From assembly GCF_014202035.1 (NCBI RefSeq), contig NZ_JACHFR010000002.1, positions 124,001 to 188,000 on the forward strand: DNA of 64,000 nt, read 5' to 3'. Origin of the DNA: Treponema rectale. Lineage in GTDB: Bacteria > Spirochaetota > Spirochaetia > Treponematales > Treponemataceae. The notes beneath the pieces were generated by a model. The model was not told the DNA's origin. It made no database searches and was given only the letters and a program-made list of their open reading frames with translations. Below are positions 1 to 8,406 of the stretch, one piece after another; the first letter of the stretch is position 1; every line of letters starts with the position of its first letter. The translations under genes and the position numbers were made by a program.

Positions 1-425
1 GAAATCTGTGGAACAGAACCGGATGCGCGTACATTCTGATAGAAAAGGTCACCGTAACCGCAAAGTGCGTCTACACCTTCCTGAATGCGGGCTCCACCCG
101 AATCATTGATTCCGATGACCGGACAGCGGGCCTGTATTGCTTTATCGATAAGCTCAGCAATTTTCTTTCCGTGCATAAGTCCAAGAGAACCACCCTGTAC
201 GGTAAAATCCTGAGCATAAACAGCTACTCTTCTTCCGTTGATTTTTCCAAAACCAGTAATTACACCGTCGTACGGAATGTCTTTTGTTTCCATACCGAAA
301 CTTGTGCAGTTATGACGAACGCCTGAATAGATTTCAGTAAATGTGTCTTTATCGCAAAGAGCATTGATGCGCTCAATTGCATGAAGCTTGCCTTTTGCAT
401 GCTGCTTCTCAACATTGTATTCCAT
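1..425 (-). CDS. Acyl-CoA carboxylase carboxyltransferase (beta) subunit, partial
   Basis: Biotin-dependent carboxyltransferase of the propionyl-CoA/methylmalonyl-CoA decarboxylase beta family (PccB/MmdA). The first 141 residues are visible and the gene runs off the window edge. The protein starts MEYNVEKQHAKGKLHAIERI, followed by the family segment FGKINGRRVAVYAQDFTVQGGSLG and then NDSGGARIQEGVDAL, which forms part of the acyl-CoA/oxyanion site. The ATG at 425 is chosen because GGAGG lies 5 nt upstream. A TATGAT -10-like box sits further upstream. The specific acyl substrate cannot be told from this part. Family call is firm. Confidence 0.93.
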   Translation of the reverse strand, partial: MEYNVEKQHAKGKLHAIERINALCDKDTFTEIYSGVRHNCTSFGMETKDIPYDGVITGFGKINGRRVAVYAQDFTVQGGSLGLMHGKKIAELIDKAIQARCPVIGINDSGGARIQEGVDALCGYGDLFYQNVRASGSVPQI

Positions 426-515
426 GTTTTCCTCCAGGAATTGATAGTTGAAAAAATCATACAAAAAGGCTCAATAAGTGTCAATGACACTTTTTAAATA
501 TTTGTCATTTTAAAT

Positions 516-1544
516 TCAATGTTTTAAATTTGTTTTACGTTTACTAAGGCGCCACAAAACAAACATAAGAATAAGCCCGCCTGTAATCATACCGAAACAC
601 AGAATCTGTCCTGTAGAAATATTAAGCAGGGAGGTATTCCTGTAAAGTTCCGCAGCCCCGGACTTTGAGTCAGGCCCGATTCTGTAACCAAGATTTGCTC
701 CTGAATCAGGATTACGGAAATATTCAATTACAAAACGAACGCAGCCGTACAAAATCGTGTACATGGCACCTAAAAAACCATCAAAAGGCTTTTTCTTCCT
801 GAGAAGCCAGAGGACTCCCCATACAAAAAGTCCTTCAAAGAAAGCTTCGTAAAGCTGACTCGGATGACGCGGAAGATTAACAAACCTTTCTCCTGCCTTT
901 ACCATAACACCGCAGGCTTCTGCCATTTCCTGAACCCATTCATTATGATAGTCAAGGTGTTCTGCCGTAGGGAACATTATACCCCATGGCATCGAAGTAA
1001 CACGGCCATACAGTTCTCCATTAAGGAAGTTTCCAAGACGACCGAAAGTATATCCCAGAGGAATGGCAACGCACATTGCATCTATCCATTTCCACAGAGG
1101 CTTTTTCTTTCTGAGGCACCAGACAATCATACCGATAAGACCGCCGATGAATCCGCCGTGGTAACTCATTCCTGCAAGGCCTGTAAATTTTCCTTCAGAA
1201 TCAAACGGCCAGAAAATAAGCCACGGTTTGTGAACATAATCTACGGAAGAAGGATCCTCCGGATTGTAAGAACTATATACAAGGGTAGAGAAAATTCTTG
1301 CACCTAACAGAAGAAATACAATTCCGCAGAAAATAAAACTGAAAAGATCATCATCTGTTGCCTTATAATCTGCTGTATCAAGAGCACCCTCTTTTTTCTG
1401 CCTGCGTAAAACAATAAATGCCGTGCCGAATGCAAAGATATACATAAGTCCATACCAGCGCAGCATGCTTAAACCCGGCACGCCAGGAAAAATCTCAGGT
1501 TTTATCCATGACGGATAATTCAAAAATAACGGTGAAAAATTCAT
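516..1544 (-). CDS. lgt: Prolipoprotein diacylglyceryl transferase
   Basis: Inner-membrane enzyme that moves diacylglycerol from phosphatidylglycerol to the lipobox cysteine of prolipoproteins. The 342-residue protein is multi-spanning. It carries SYHGG at 127-131, the Lgt signature GRLGNFLNGELYG at 168-180 and HPSQLYEA at 227-234. It is somewhat longer than the usual 260-300 residues because of a loop at about 90-125 and a charged insertion after residue 185. The start overlaps the stop of the upstream MinD-like gene by 4 nt (ATGA), so the two are translationally coupled. Many lipoprotein genes in this window are its likely clients. Confidence 0.95.
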   Translation of the reverse strand: MNFSPLFLNYPSWIKPEIFPGVPGLSMLRWYGLMYIFAFGTAFIVLRRQKKEGALDTADYKATDDDLFSFIFCGIVFLLLGARIFSTLVYSSYNPEDPSSVDYVHKPWLIFWPFDSEGKFTGLAGMSYHGGFIGGLIGMIVWCLRKKKPLWKWIDAMCVAIPLGYTFGRLGNFLNGELYGRVTSMPWGIMFPTAEHLDYHNEWVQEMAEACGVMVKAGERFVNLPRHPSQLYEAFFEGLFVWGVLWLLRKKKPFDGFLGAMYTILYGCVRFVIEYFRNPDSGANLGYRIGPDSKSGAAELYRNTSLLNISTGQILCFGMITGGLILMFVLWRLSKRKTNLKH

Positions 1545-2686
1545 ACTTTAAATCCCATACGAGCTGCATCAAGCAGTTTTTTCTTTAACAGTGTGTTTTC
1601 ATTTCTCAGCTGAGTAATCTCATACTGCTGCTGTCTCAGAGTTTCTGCCAGTTCTCCGGCTGTTAATGCACCTGTTCCTGCAAGTTCTTCCACATAAGCC
1701 ATTTTCTGACCGAAATCATCACCGGCTTCTTCTGCAGCAATATCAAAAGAAATATCTGATGCTTCCGTAAGGTCATATTCATCATCAAACGACCTTGCTT
1801 CCGACTGCATTATCTTTTCTGCAATTCTGTAAACCGCCTGACTTAAAATTGACTGCGGTTTATAAACAACAACAGGAAGCCTTGAAGAAAGTGCCTTGTC
1901 CTGCATTGTATCCCGATAAATGACACCAAGATGTTCCAGATCCAGTCCCAGATACTGCTGGCATGAACGCCGTATTTTCTGAGCACGCTCCGCATCTTTA
2001 GGATCATCAATCATGTTAAGCACAAGCCGCGGCCTGAATTCTGCCATGCGCTTTTTAAAAAGTTCCGTACTTTCAGGATCTTTTTCGGAAAGAATCTCTA
2101 TAAGCTTCGGAATATAAAGTCTCTGAAGGGAAGCAGTATCTTTTTTCAGTGTTTCCAGATATTCATAAGCTTTAGAATTTTTCTTAAAAGTATTGTACAT
2201 CATGCGGAATACAATATTTTTAAGGAACAGATAACCGTTAAGCGTTGCCGTTACCGTAGGTGCCGTAACAACAATTCCCTGTGGAGAAAGAAGGAACATA
2301 TCAAGAATGGTAAGATGTGTTCCTGCACCAAGATCAAGAATAAGGTAATCGTAATCTGTTTTTGTAAAACTCTTTATGAGTTCATTTTTCTGAGAAACTT
2401 TAAGGGATGTCAGCCCCGGTATTTCGGAATCTCCGGCTATAAACCATACGTTTTCATAATCCGTCGGCATTACAATGTCTTCAAACTTTGTCTGGCCTGT
2501 AAGAAAAGTTCCTATTCCGTTTTTTGGAGATTGCTGACCTATTACTAAATGAAGATTGGACGCACCAAGATCCAGGTCTACAAGGAGAACTTTTTTCCCA
2601 GCCTGACCTAAAGTAATGGCAAGATTTGCACTTAAAAGACTCTTACCTACACCGCCCTTTCCGCTTGCTATTGGAATTATCTGCAT
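1541..2686 (-). CDS. MinD/ParA-family P-loop ATPase with C-terminal coiled coil
   Basis: Deviant Walker A ATPase. Residues 9-16 read GKGGVGKS, followed by VLLVDLDLGASN (switch I region) and YLILDLGAGTH (Walker B). After the roughly 280-residue ATPase core there is a linker rich in acidic residues, then a predicted coiled coil ending LRNENTLLKKKLLDAARMG. Related proteins act in division-site or flagellar placement (MinD, FlhG). The coiled-coil tail is not part of classical MinD, so I give no symbol. No MinC or MinE is adjacent. The ATG at 2686 is preceded by a TATAAT box 6 nt away and no Shine-Dalgarno, so the operon mRNA is probably leaderless. Confidence 0.85.
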   Translation of the reverse strand: MQIIPIASGKGGVGKSLLSANLAITLGQAGKKVLLVDLDLGASNLHLVIGQQSPKNGIGTFLTGQTKFEDIVMPTDYENVWFIAGDSEIPGLTSLKVSQKNELIKSFTKTDYDYLILDLGAGTHLTILDMFLLSPQGIVVTAPTVTATLNGYLFLKNIVFRMMYNTFKKNSKAYEYLETLKKDTASLQRLYIPKLIEILSEKDPESTELFKKRMAEFRPRLVLNMIDDPKDAERAQKIRRSCQQYLGLDLEHLGVIYRDTMQDKALSSRLPVVVYKPQSILSQAVYRIAEKIMQSEARSFDDEYDLTEASDISFDIAAEEAGDDFGQKMAYVEELAGTGALTAGELAETLRQQQYEITQLRNENTLLKKKLLDAARMGFKV

Positions 2687-2692
2687 GTTTCC

Positions 2693-2701
2693 ATTATATC
2701 A
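2693..2701 (-). promoter_or_regulatory. Extended -10 promoter, leaderless start of MinD-lgt operon
   Basis: On the minus strand TGATATAAT is a perfect extended -10. Only GGAAAC separates it from the ATG at 2686, so the expected transcription start falls on or next to the A of the start codon. No strong -35 and no Shine-Dalgarno are present. Confidence 0.65.
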
Positions 2702-2754
2702 CAGTATCCGGACAAATTTAAAGCAATGAAGACCCATTAATAAGAAAAGATTAG

Positions 2755-2783
2755 TTGAAAACGCAACCTTTTTTGCATAAAAT
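2755..2783 (+). promoter_or_regulatory. Sigma70-type promoter of the ctp operon
   Basis: TTGAAA (2755-2760), a 17-bp spacer and TAAAAT (2778-2783). The expected start near 2790 is about 3 nt before the ATG at 2793. No Shine-Dalgarno precedes that ATG, so the mRNA should be nearly leaderless. Confidence 0.7.
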
Positions 2784-2792
2784 ATCAATATT

Positions 2793-4253
2793 ATGAAAAA
2801 GAAAATTTTATTACTTACAGCATCCGTTGCAGTCTGTGCTTTCTTTGCAGTGCAGTGTTATTCACAGAGTCTTCGCCGCTCAAGCACATCTGAATCCGAT
2901 AAACAGTATACAGAAATATTAGACCAGGTTTTTGCCTACGTTCAGCAGAATTATGTTGAGGAAGTTGATCCTGAAGTTCTATATCAGGGAGCCCTTAAGG
3001 GAATGCTTGAAAGCCTGGAAGATCCTTATTCAGTTTACATGGACAAGTCTGAATGGAGAAGCCTTACCGATACCACTATGGGAAACTTCGGAGGAGTAGG
3101 ACTTTCCATTACAAAACCGGCTGAATCAACTCCAGAAAAACCGGCTTATGTAGAAGTTGCATCTCCGATTGACAATTCTCCGGGATTTAAGGCCGGAATT
3201 CAGTCCGGTGACCTTATCATTAAAATAGAAGGCGTGGACACTTCTACAATTTCCATGGATGAAGTCCTTAACATGCTTCGGGGAACTGTAGGAGAAAGCG
3301 TAACTGTAACTATCCGCAGAGGTAAAACCCTGGAATTCGACAAAACCCTTGTAAGGGCAGTTATTGAGAATCCTACGGTAAAATACGGCATGATCGGAAA
3401 AACCGGTTACATTGCCTTAAGCGAATTCTCCACAAATACGGCAAAACGTTTTGATGAAGCAATCGAATCCTTCAGGAAAGAAGGTTATACAGCACTGATA
3501 ATCGACCTGCGCAACAATGGCGGCGGACTTTTAAGTACAGCAGTTGCCCTTGCAGATAAATTCATGGAAAAAGGAATTATTGTTTCTACAAAAAGCCGCA
3601 TCGCCTACGAAAATTCCGTTTACTATGCAAGCCGTGCCAAAACTACTGTAAAAGACATTCCTGTAGTCGTTCTTATTAACAGAGCCAGTGCCAGTGCTTC
3701 AGAAATTTTAAGCGGTGCCCTTAAAGATTCTAAGAAAGCAATCCTTATCGGAGAAAATACTTACGGAAAGGGAAGCGTTCAGGTTCCGGCAGGGCTTTTG
3801 AACAATGACGGATTTAAAATTACAGTTGCCCGCTATTATTCACCTAGTGATGCAAACATCGATAAAATCGGAATTGCACCGGACGTTGAAGTTAAGTACT
3901 ACGAATTCACGGAAGATGAAGAAAAAGCTTACACAGAACTTGTAAAAGCTGAAATCATTCCTGAATACGCAGAAAACCATCCGGACATGACGGAAAGCGA
4001 TATTGCAGCTTATGCAGATACTCTTAAAGCAAAATATAACGTACCTGTTCAGTATATCCGCAAACTTATCCGTAATGAACTTGACCGTAAAAAGTCATCA
4101 AGACTTTATGACCTTGATTTCGACGTTCAGCTAAATGCCGCACTGGATATTTTAAAAGATAAAAAGCGTTATGATGAAATTCTGTCAAAGAGCAGAACTC
4201 TTAAACAGATAGAAACAGAAAAAAACTCAGAAGAAACAAAAAAAGCTGAATGA
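2793..4253 (+). CDS. S41-family C-terminal processing protease
   Basis: Periplasmic PDZ-containing serine protease of the CtpA/Prc type, which trims C-termini of exported proteins. The 486-residue protein has an N-terminal signal or anchor helix (about 4-25), a PDZ domain at about 95-180, and the S41 core with the SASASEI motif at 299-305 holding the nucleophile and K326 in GKGSVQ as the general base. The last 100 residues are charged and helical. It overlaps rsmE by ATGA. It heads a run of four genes (protease, rsmE, glycosyltransferase, sigma54-type activator) with overlaps or a 12-nt gap. Confidence 0.93.
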   Translation: MKKKILLLTASVAVCAFFAVQCYSQSLRRSSTSESDKQYTEILDQVFAYVQQNYVEEVDPEVLYQGALKGMLESLEDPYSVYMDKSEWRSLTDTTMGNFGGVGLSITKPAESTPEKPAYVEVASPIDNSPGFKAGIQSGDLIIKIEGVDTSTISMDEVLNMLRGTVGESVTVTIRRGKTLEFDKTLVRAVIENPTVKYGMIGKTGYIALSEFSTNTAKRFDEAIESFRKEGYTALIIDLRNNGGGLLSTAVALADKFMEKGIIVSTKSRIAYENSVYYASRAKTTVKDIPVVVLINRASASASEILSGALKDSKKAILIGENTYGKGSVQVPAGLLNNDGFKITVARYYSPSDANIDKIGIAPDVEVKYYEFTEDEEKAYTELVKAEIIPEYAENHPDMTESDIAAYADTLKAKYNVPVQYIRKLIRNELDRKKSSRLYDLDFDVQLNAALDILKDKKRYDEILSKSRTLKQIETEKNSEETKKAE

Positions 4254-5089
4254 GACAGTTCATAGCAGAAACGGAACTTGATTCAAAAGGATGCCTCTAT
4301 GTAACCGGAAAAAAATTCCGGTACCTGTCTTCTGTTTTACGATGCCGCGGGGGAGACATGATTGACGTACGTCTTCCCGACGGTTCCCTTCAGCCCATGA
4401 CAGTTGCATTCATCAACACGGATGAAAAAAAAATAACCCTTCAGGTTGCAGGAACAAACGTTACTTCAAAAAATAACTTTCATGCAAAAGCAGAATCCTG
4501 CCTCACTTCAAAAACGGAATTCTGGCTTTTTATGTTTGCGGCAAAACCGCCTAAAATGGAACTCATAATAAGACAGGCTGTTGAATGCGGAGTAGCTGCC
4601 ATCGTTCCTGTCGAAGGAGAATTCTGTCAAAAAAGCTGCATCGAATCTGCAATAAAGAAATCTTCACCGTCAGACGACAGATGGCAGCGGATTATAACGG
4701 AAGCAAGGCAGCAGAGCGGAAGTCCAGTTGAGACAAAAATTTATCCCTGTATGAAACTTCAAAAGGCACTGGAACTGTGGCAGACTCACGTAAAAGAAAA
4801 ATGCCCTTCAGAAAAAAACAGTCTCGCCATTGTTTTGTACGAACAGACGGCAGGAACAAAAACTCTTCATGAGTGTGCTGCAAATGCCGAAAATATAACA
4901 GCAGCCTGTGTTGTTTCAGGTGCTGAAGGCGGAATTACCCCCGATGAAATTGCACTGATGCAAGACAGCGGTTTTATTCCCGTACATTGCCGGACAAACA
5001 TTTTAAGATGTGAAACGGCAGCACTTTACGGGACAGCCGCATTACAAACCGTTCTTCTGGAGAAAGAGTTATGGCAGTCGAAAGAATAA
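4250..5089 (+). CDS. rsmE: 16S rRNA m3U1498 methyltransferase
   Basis: SPOUT-class RNA methyltransferase that methylates U1498 of 16S rRNA. The N-terminal PUA-like part is at about 1-80. The knot region carries VVSGAEGGITPDEIALM (the family form is GPEGGFS..E) and LRCETAALYGTAALQT at the C-terminus, both diagnostic for RsmE. At 279 residues it is slightly longer than usual (about 245) because of an insertion at 100-150. The start overlaps the ctp stop, and its 3' end overlaps the next gene by 19 nt, so translation is coupled in both directions. Confidence 0.93.
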   Translation: MRQFIAETELDSKGCLYVTGKKFRYLSSVLRCRGGDMIDVRLPDGSLQPMTVAFINTDEKKITLQVAGTNVTSKNNFHAKAESCLTSKTEFWLFMFAAKPPKMELIIRQAVECGVAAIVPVEGEFCQKSCIESAIKKSSPSDDRWQRIITEARQQSGSPVETKIYPCMKLQKALELWQTHVKEKCPSEKNSLAIVLYEQTAGTKTLHECAANAENITAACVVSGAEGGITPDEIALMQDSGFIPVHCRTNILRCETAALYGTAALQTVLLEKELWQSKE

Positions 5090-5811
5090 ACTTACTTGGT
5101 GTCGGCATTGACATCTGTAAACCTGAAGACATGGAAAAAACAATTCTTGATCTTCTGGACAAGCAGGGACCTAAGCAGATTGTTTTCTTAAATATCTGGG
5201 ACTTTCTTAAAGCACGGGGTAAAAGCCAGTATGCAGAATGCGTAAGAAATGCAGATCTGGTTATTCCGATTTCCAAAAGCATTTTAGGCGGTGCAAAATT
5301 CCTTAAAAAAACAGTTCCTGTAAGATATAATCCTTTTAATGCCCTCATAAACATTCTTTCAATTCTGGAAAATCATTATAAATCCGTCTATTTTTTAGGC
5401 GGAAGAAAAAAGACTGTAATGACGGCAGAAAAAAACGTCCGCAGTACTTTTAAGAACCTGCAGATTGTAGGCAGATGTGTCGGTTACTATCATAAGTCAA
5501 TTGAAGAAGATGTAGTTCAGGCAATTTACAAGGCATGCCCGTCTCTTGTTCTTATGAGTGAAGGTATAAAAGAAAAAGACTGCTGGTCCTATTCAAGGCG
5601 GGACAGACTCAACTCAAGTATTTTTCTTTTTTACAATGACGCAATCGGTATTTTCAGTGACCGCAAAAAACGCATAAGTGAAAAAACCTTCGAGCATGGA
5701 ACAGAATTTTTACATGAATTGGCAAAAAAACCTCTTAAAATAGTATTAATATTTCCGTTCTTCTACTATATAATCCGCCTGGTTTGGGAAAAAATATTTA
5801 AAAAAGGTTGA
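5071..5811 (+). CDS. WecG/TagA/CpsF-family glycosyltransferase homologue, divergent active site
   Basis: GT26-like protein of 246 residues. Family features are LLGVGIDICKPEDM at the start, IVFLNIWDFLKARG, YFLGGRKKTVMTAEKNV (the nucleotide-sugar-binding segment usually reads fLGG..gv...aa..L) and a C-terminal amphipathic/hydrophobic tail ending IIRLVWEKIFKKG, which should bind the membrane. The usual ADLVxPDG active-site motif reads NADLVIPISKS, so the conserved Asp and Gly are replaced. It starts within the rsmE 3' end. It may act on an envelope glycan, or be a non-catalytic relative. Confidence 0.75.
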   Translation: MAVERINLLGVGIDICKPEDMEKTILDLLDKQGPKQIVFLNIWDFLKARGKSQYAECVRNADLVIPISKSILGGAKFLKKTVPVRYNPFNALINILSILENHYKSVYFLGGRKKTVMTAEKNVRSTFKNLQIVGRCVGYYHKSIEEDVVQAIYKACPSLVLMSEGIKEKDCWSYSRRDRLNSSIFLFYNDAIGIFSDRKKRISEKTFEHGTEFLHELAKKPLKIVLIFPFFYYIIRLVWEKIFKKG

Positions 5812-5823
5812 TTTAAAATTGAA

Positions 5824-6837
5824 GTGCCATTTTCAGATTGTCTGTTTGTTACAAACAGTCCGGATACCGCAGTTACAGTAAACTGCTCACAGAATTTTTC
5901 TTTTAAAAACTGCAGGGATTATTCTTTTTCAGAACTTTTAAGAGAATGCAGAAAGGCAGCCTTCCACAGCGAACCTGCCTCACTTGTTTTTTCAGAAAAA
6001 TTTTCCTGCAGGCTCTATGAACTCCAGGCATCATTTCCTCAGCTGTATTTTAAAAAAATGAATTCAAAAATTCATTCCGACTCAAATCAGCTTAACAATA
6101 CAATTAATAAAAAAAACAGAGACTATCTGCTTAAAATAAATCAGGCAATCAAAACAAAAATTCCTGTACTTATGATCGGTGAAAGCGGCTGCGGTAAAAA
6201 CTACAACGCAAGACTCATTCATAAAAAAACCGGCAACCCGCAGAATAATTTTTTTGAACTGAACATCAACGAAATAAACCCTAACCTTATGGAAACAACT
6301 CTGTTCGGTTCTGTAAAAGGAGCCTTTACCGGAGCTCAATTTGATTCCATGGGATTTTTTGAATGCGCAAAAAACGGCACACTTTTTCTGGACGAAATTT
6401 CTTATCTTTCAAGAGACATGCAGGTAAAACTGCTGGGAGTTCTTGATAAAAATACCTTCCGCAAAGTTGGAGGAATAAAAGAAATTGCCTCTACAGCAAG
6501 AATGATTTTTGCAACAGACTCAAACCTCAGGAACCTTGTAAAAGAAAAAAAATTCATACAGCCGCTGTTTTACAGAATCAGCGTCCTCATCATAAGAATT
6601 CCTCCGTTACGGGAACGGCTTGAAGAACTTACAATGCTTGCCATAAACTTTGCCCGGGAACAGCAGAAAACAATTGCTCCGGATGCACTTAAAAAGCTTC
6701 ATTCCCATCACTGGCCGGGAAACATCCGTGAATTAAAAAACTGCATTCAGAGAAGCTGCGTTCAGACTTATGAAAATACGATTCACAGGGAAGACATTGC
6801 CTTCGATCATGAATTCTTTGATTTTTCTGAAGCCTGA
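5824..6837 (+). CDS. Sigma54-activator AAA+ protein lacking a DNA-binding domain
   Basis: AAA+ domain of the bacterial enhancer-binding protein family. Walker A is GESGCGKN (119-126), the sigma54-contacting loop GAFTGA (166-171) is intact, and Walker B is GTLFLDE (185-191); PLRERLEEL and WPGNIREL follow. The protein ends about 25 residues after the AAA+ lid with no Fis-type helix-turn-helix. The first 110 residues match no receiver, GAF or PAS domain that I recognise. It begins with GTG, 12 nt after the glycosyltransferase stop. It may activate from solution or with a partner. Its last 31 nt overlap the convergent methyltransferase gene. Confidence 0.85.
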   Translation: MPFSDCLFVTNSPDTAVTVNCSQNFSFKNCRDYSFSELLRECRKAAFHSEPASLVFSEKFSCRLYELQASFPQLYFKKMNSKIHSDSNQLNNTINKKNRDYLLKINQAIKTKIPVLMIGESGCGKNYNARLIHKKTGNPQNNFFELNINEINPNLMETTLFGSVKGAFTGAQFDSMGFFECAKNGTLFLDEISYLSRDMQVKLLGVLDKNTFRKVGGIKEIASTARMIFATDSNLRNLVKEKKFIQPLFYRISVLIIRIPPLRERLEELTMLAINFAREQQKTIAPDALKKLHSHHWPGNIRELKNCIQRSCVQTYENTIHREDIAFDHEFFDFSEA

Positions 6838-7544
6838 GTTTTTTCTGAAAGTCCTGCTGCCTTAGTAAAAGTTTTTTCTATATATTGAGCTTCACTTTCG
6901 CTGAGAGCTGAACGGGACAATATGCTGCGCCAGAATAATTCCATGTCTTTACGGCCGGTAACTTTGAAAAACCCAATCTTCTGCAAAGAATCGGCTATCG
7001 TTTTTACAGCTTTATCCAGACGTTCAAGAGTAACAGGAGTATAACCCTTTTCTCCCTTTTTAGTTTCTCTGAACAAATGATAGCACATAACCTGAACTGC
7101 ATGACTTAAATTCATTGAACCGAATTCTTCACTCGTCGGAATTGTAACTGCAATAGTACACTCTTCAAGTTCATCATCCTCAAGCCCCGTACGTTCATTT
7201 CCAAAAACAACGGCACACTTTCCTTCCTGAACATTTATGAGCGAAGTAAGTTCTTCCGGCAGAAGAAGCTTTCCCTTGCGTTTCTTACCGCGGCGGCGGG
7301 TTGTAGCAGCAACAAGAGTACAGTCAGCAGTTGCTTCTGTTATTGATGAATAAAACTTTGCATTGTCATAAATTGAACCTGCATGAATTGCAAGTATGTG
7401 AACTCTTTCTTCATCGATAGTACTTTTATCTGCGACAATTCTCAAATCATGAATTCCACAGTTTGCCATTGCCCGGCACACGGCTCCGATATTTCTGGAT
7501 TCTTCAGGTCTTGAAAGAACAATTACAACATTATCTAAATTCAT
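6807..7544 (-). CDS. TrmJ/TrmH-type SPOUT RNA methyltransferase
   Basis: 2'-O-ribose RNA methyltransferase of the TrmJ/SpoU group (245 residues). The N-terminal motif is LSRPEESRNIGAVCRAMANCG. The knot motifs are VVFGNERTGLEDDEL and SMNLSHAVQVMCYHL, which bind SAM. A C-terminal helical extension of about 80 residues resembles TrmJ rather than the short TrmL. Its exact tRNA or rRNA target is not shown by sequence. The start ATG at 7544 follows a TAAAAT box by 6 nt with no Shine-Dalgarno. The 3' end overlaps the convergent AAA+ gene. Confidence 0.88.
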   Translation of the reverse strand: MNLDNVVIVLSRPEESRNIGAVCRAMANCGIHDLRIVADKSTIDEERVHILAIHAGSIYDNAKFYSSITEATADCTLVAATTRRRGKKRKGKLLLPEELTSLINVQEGKCAVVFGNERTGLEDDELEECTIAVTIPTSEEFGSMNLSHAVQVMCYHLFRETKKGEKGYTPVTLERLDKAVKTIADSLQKIGFFKVTGRKDMELFWRSILSRSALSESEAQYIEKTFTKAAGLSEKTQASEKSKNS

Positions 7545-7550
7545 GGTTCT

Positions 7551-7584
7551 ATTTTACCGTTTTTTTATAAAAATCTGCTATACT
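7551..7584. promoter_or_regulatory. Divergent back-to-back promoters for two leaderless genes
   Basis: The 46-bp gap between the two start codons holds TAAAAT on the minus strand (7551-7556, 6 nt before ATG 7544) and TATACT on the plus strand (7579-7584, 6 nt before ATG 7591). There is no space for leaders or Shine-Dalgarno sites. The two -35 regions must overlap the opposite promoter. Confidence 0.6.
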
Positions 7585-7590
7585 TTTTTT

Positions 7591-8289
7591 ATGGAAACGA
7601 AATCTGTCTTTTATAAAAAAATTGCATTTGTTGCAGGAGCCACTAAAGGCACCGGTCTTGAACTTACAAAGCTGCTTCTTAAAAACGGCGCGCACGTTTT
7701 AGCTGCAGGCAGAAATTATTCTTCAGAAATAAAACAGCTGCAAAGTGAATATGACGGGCTTACCTTTGAACAGATTGATTTTAATTCCCTGACACCGGCT
7801 CAGATAATTCAAATACCTTCCATAAAAGATGTGCTTTCTAAAATCCAGATACTTGCAGTTCCTTACGGACCATTCATTCAGAAAAAACTGGAAGAAACAA
7901 CTGCTGAGGACTGGACAAGTCTTGCCCTTAACGACATTGCCCTGCCCGGAACTCTTTTAAGTGCTTCCCTTCCCTCAATGCAAAAAAACGGTTTCGGAAG
8001 AATAATTCTCTTTGGAGGAACAAGAACAGATTCCGTCCGTTCATATAAAACTACTGCTGCATATTCTGCATGTAAAACAGCCCTCAGCGTACTCGTCAAA
8101 TCTGCTGCTGCCTGCGGAGGACAGAACATTACCTGCAATGCCATACTACCAGGATTCACATCAAATGCTCCTGAAAATACAACTGAAGTTTCTGCGGATT
8201 TTCTTGCAAGACAGGCCTTTTATCTTATGAGCACGGAAGAACTTAACGGAGTACTATTGAATGCAGACAGAGGCTGGACTCCGGCATAA
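7591..8289 (+). CDS. Short-chain dehydrogenase/reductase
   Basis: NAD(P)-dependent Rossmann oxidoreductase of about 232 residues. The cofactor motif GATKGTGLE (TGxxxGxG type) lies near the N-terminus. The downstream elements are SLALNDIALPGTL, the Ser of IILFGGTRTDS, and Y-x-x-x-K in AYSACKTAL, giving a complete Ser-Tyr-Lys triad. CNAILPGFT is the usual N-x-x-x-PG element. I choose the ATG at 7591 over an upstream in-frame GTG because the -10 box TATACT occupies 7579-7584. Substrate unknown. Confidence 0.85.
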   Translation: METKSVFYKKIAFVAGATKGTGLELTKLLLKNGAHVLAAGRNYSSEIKQLQSEYDGLTFEQIDFNSLTPAQIIQIPSIKDVLSKIQILAVPYGPFIQKKLEETTAEDWTSLALNDIALPGTLLSASLPSMQKNGFGRIILFGGTRTDSVRSYKTTAAYSACKTALSVLVKSAAACGGQNITCNAILPGFTSNAPENTTEVSADFLARQAFYLMSTEELNGVLLNADRGWTPA

Positions 8290-8348
8290 AAACAGATAGC
8301 GCCGGATACCAGAAAGCGGCTCTACAAATAACATAAAATAACAACGAA

Positions 8349-8377
8349 TTGAAACAAGAATGTTTTTAAGATATTCT
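8349..8377 (+). promoter_or_regulatory. cysS promoter
   Basis: TTGAAA (8349-8354), a 17-bp spacer and TATTCT (8372-8377). The leader is about 23 nt and contains AAGAGG 5-6 nt before the ATG at 8407. This is an ordinary leadered gene. Confidence 0.6.
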
Positions 8378-8406
8378 ATTAACTAGATTTTTACAAAGAG
8401 GAAACC

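Noticed and set aside
864-1307. 147-codon plus-strand frame inside lgt
   Set aside because: Antisense shadow of a clear lgt gene; the product is Cys/His-rich and has no known-family look, and there is no ribosome site.
4974-5354. 126-codon minus-strand frame over the rsmE/glycosyltransferase junction
   Set aside because: Shadow of two well-supported overlapping genes; no ribosome site.
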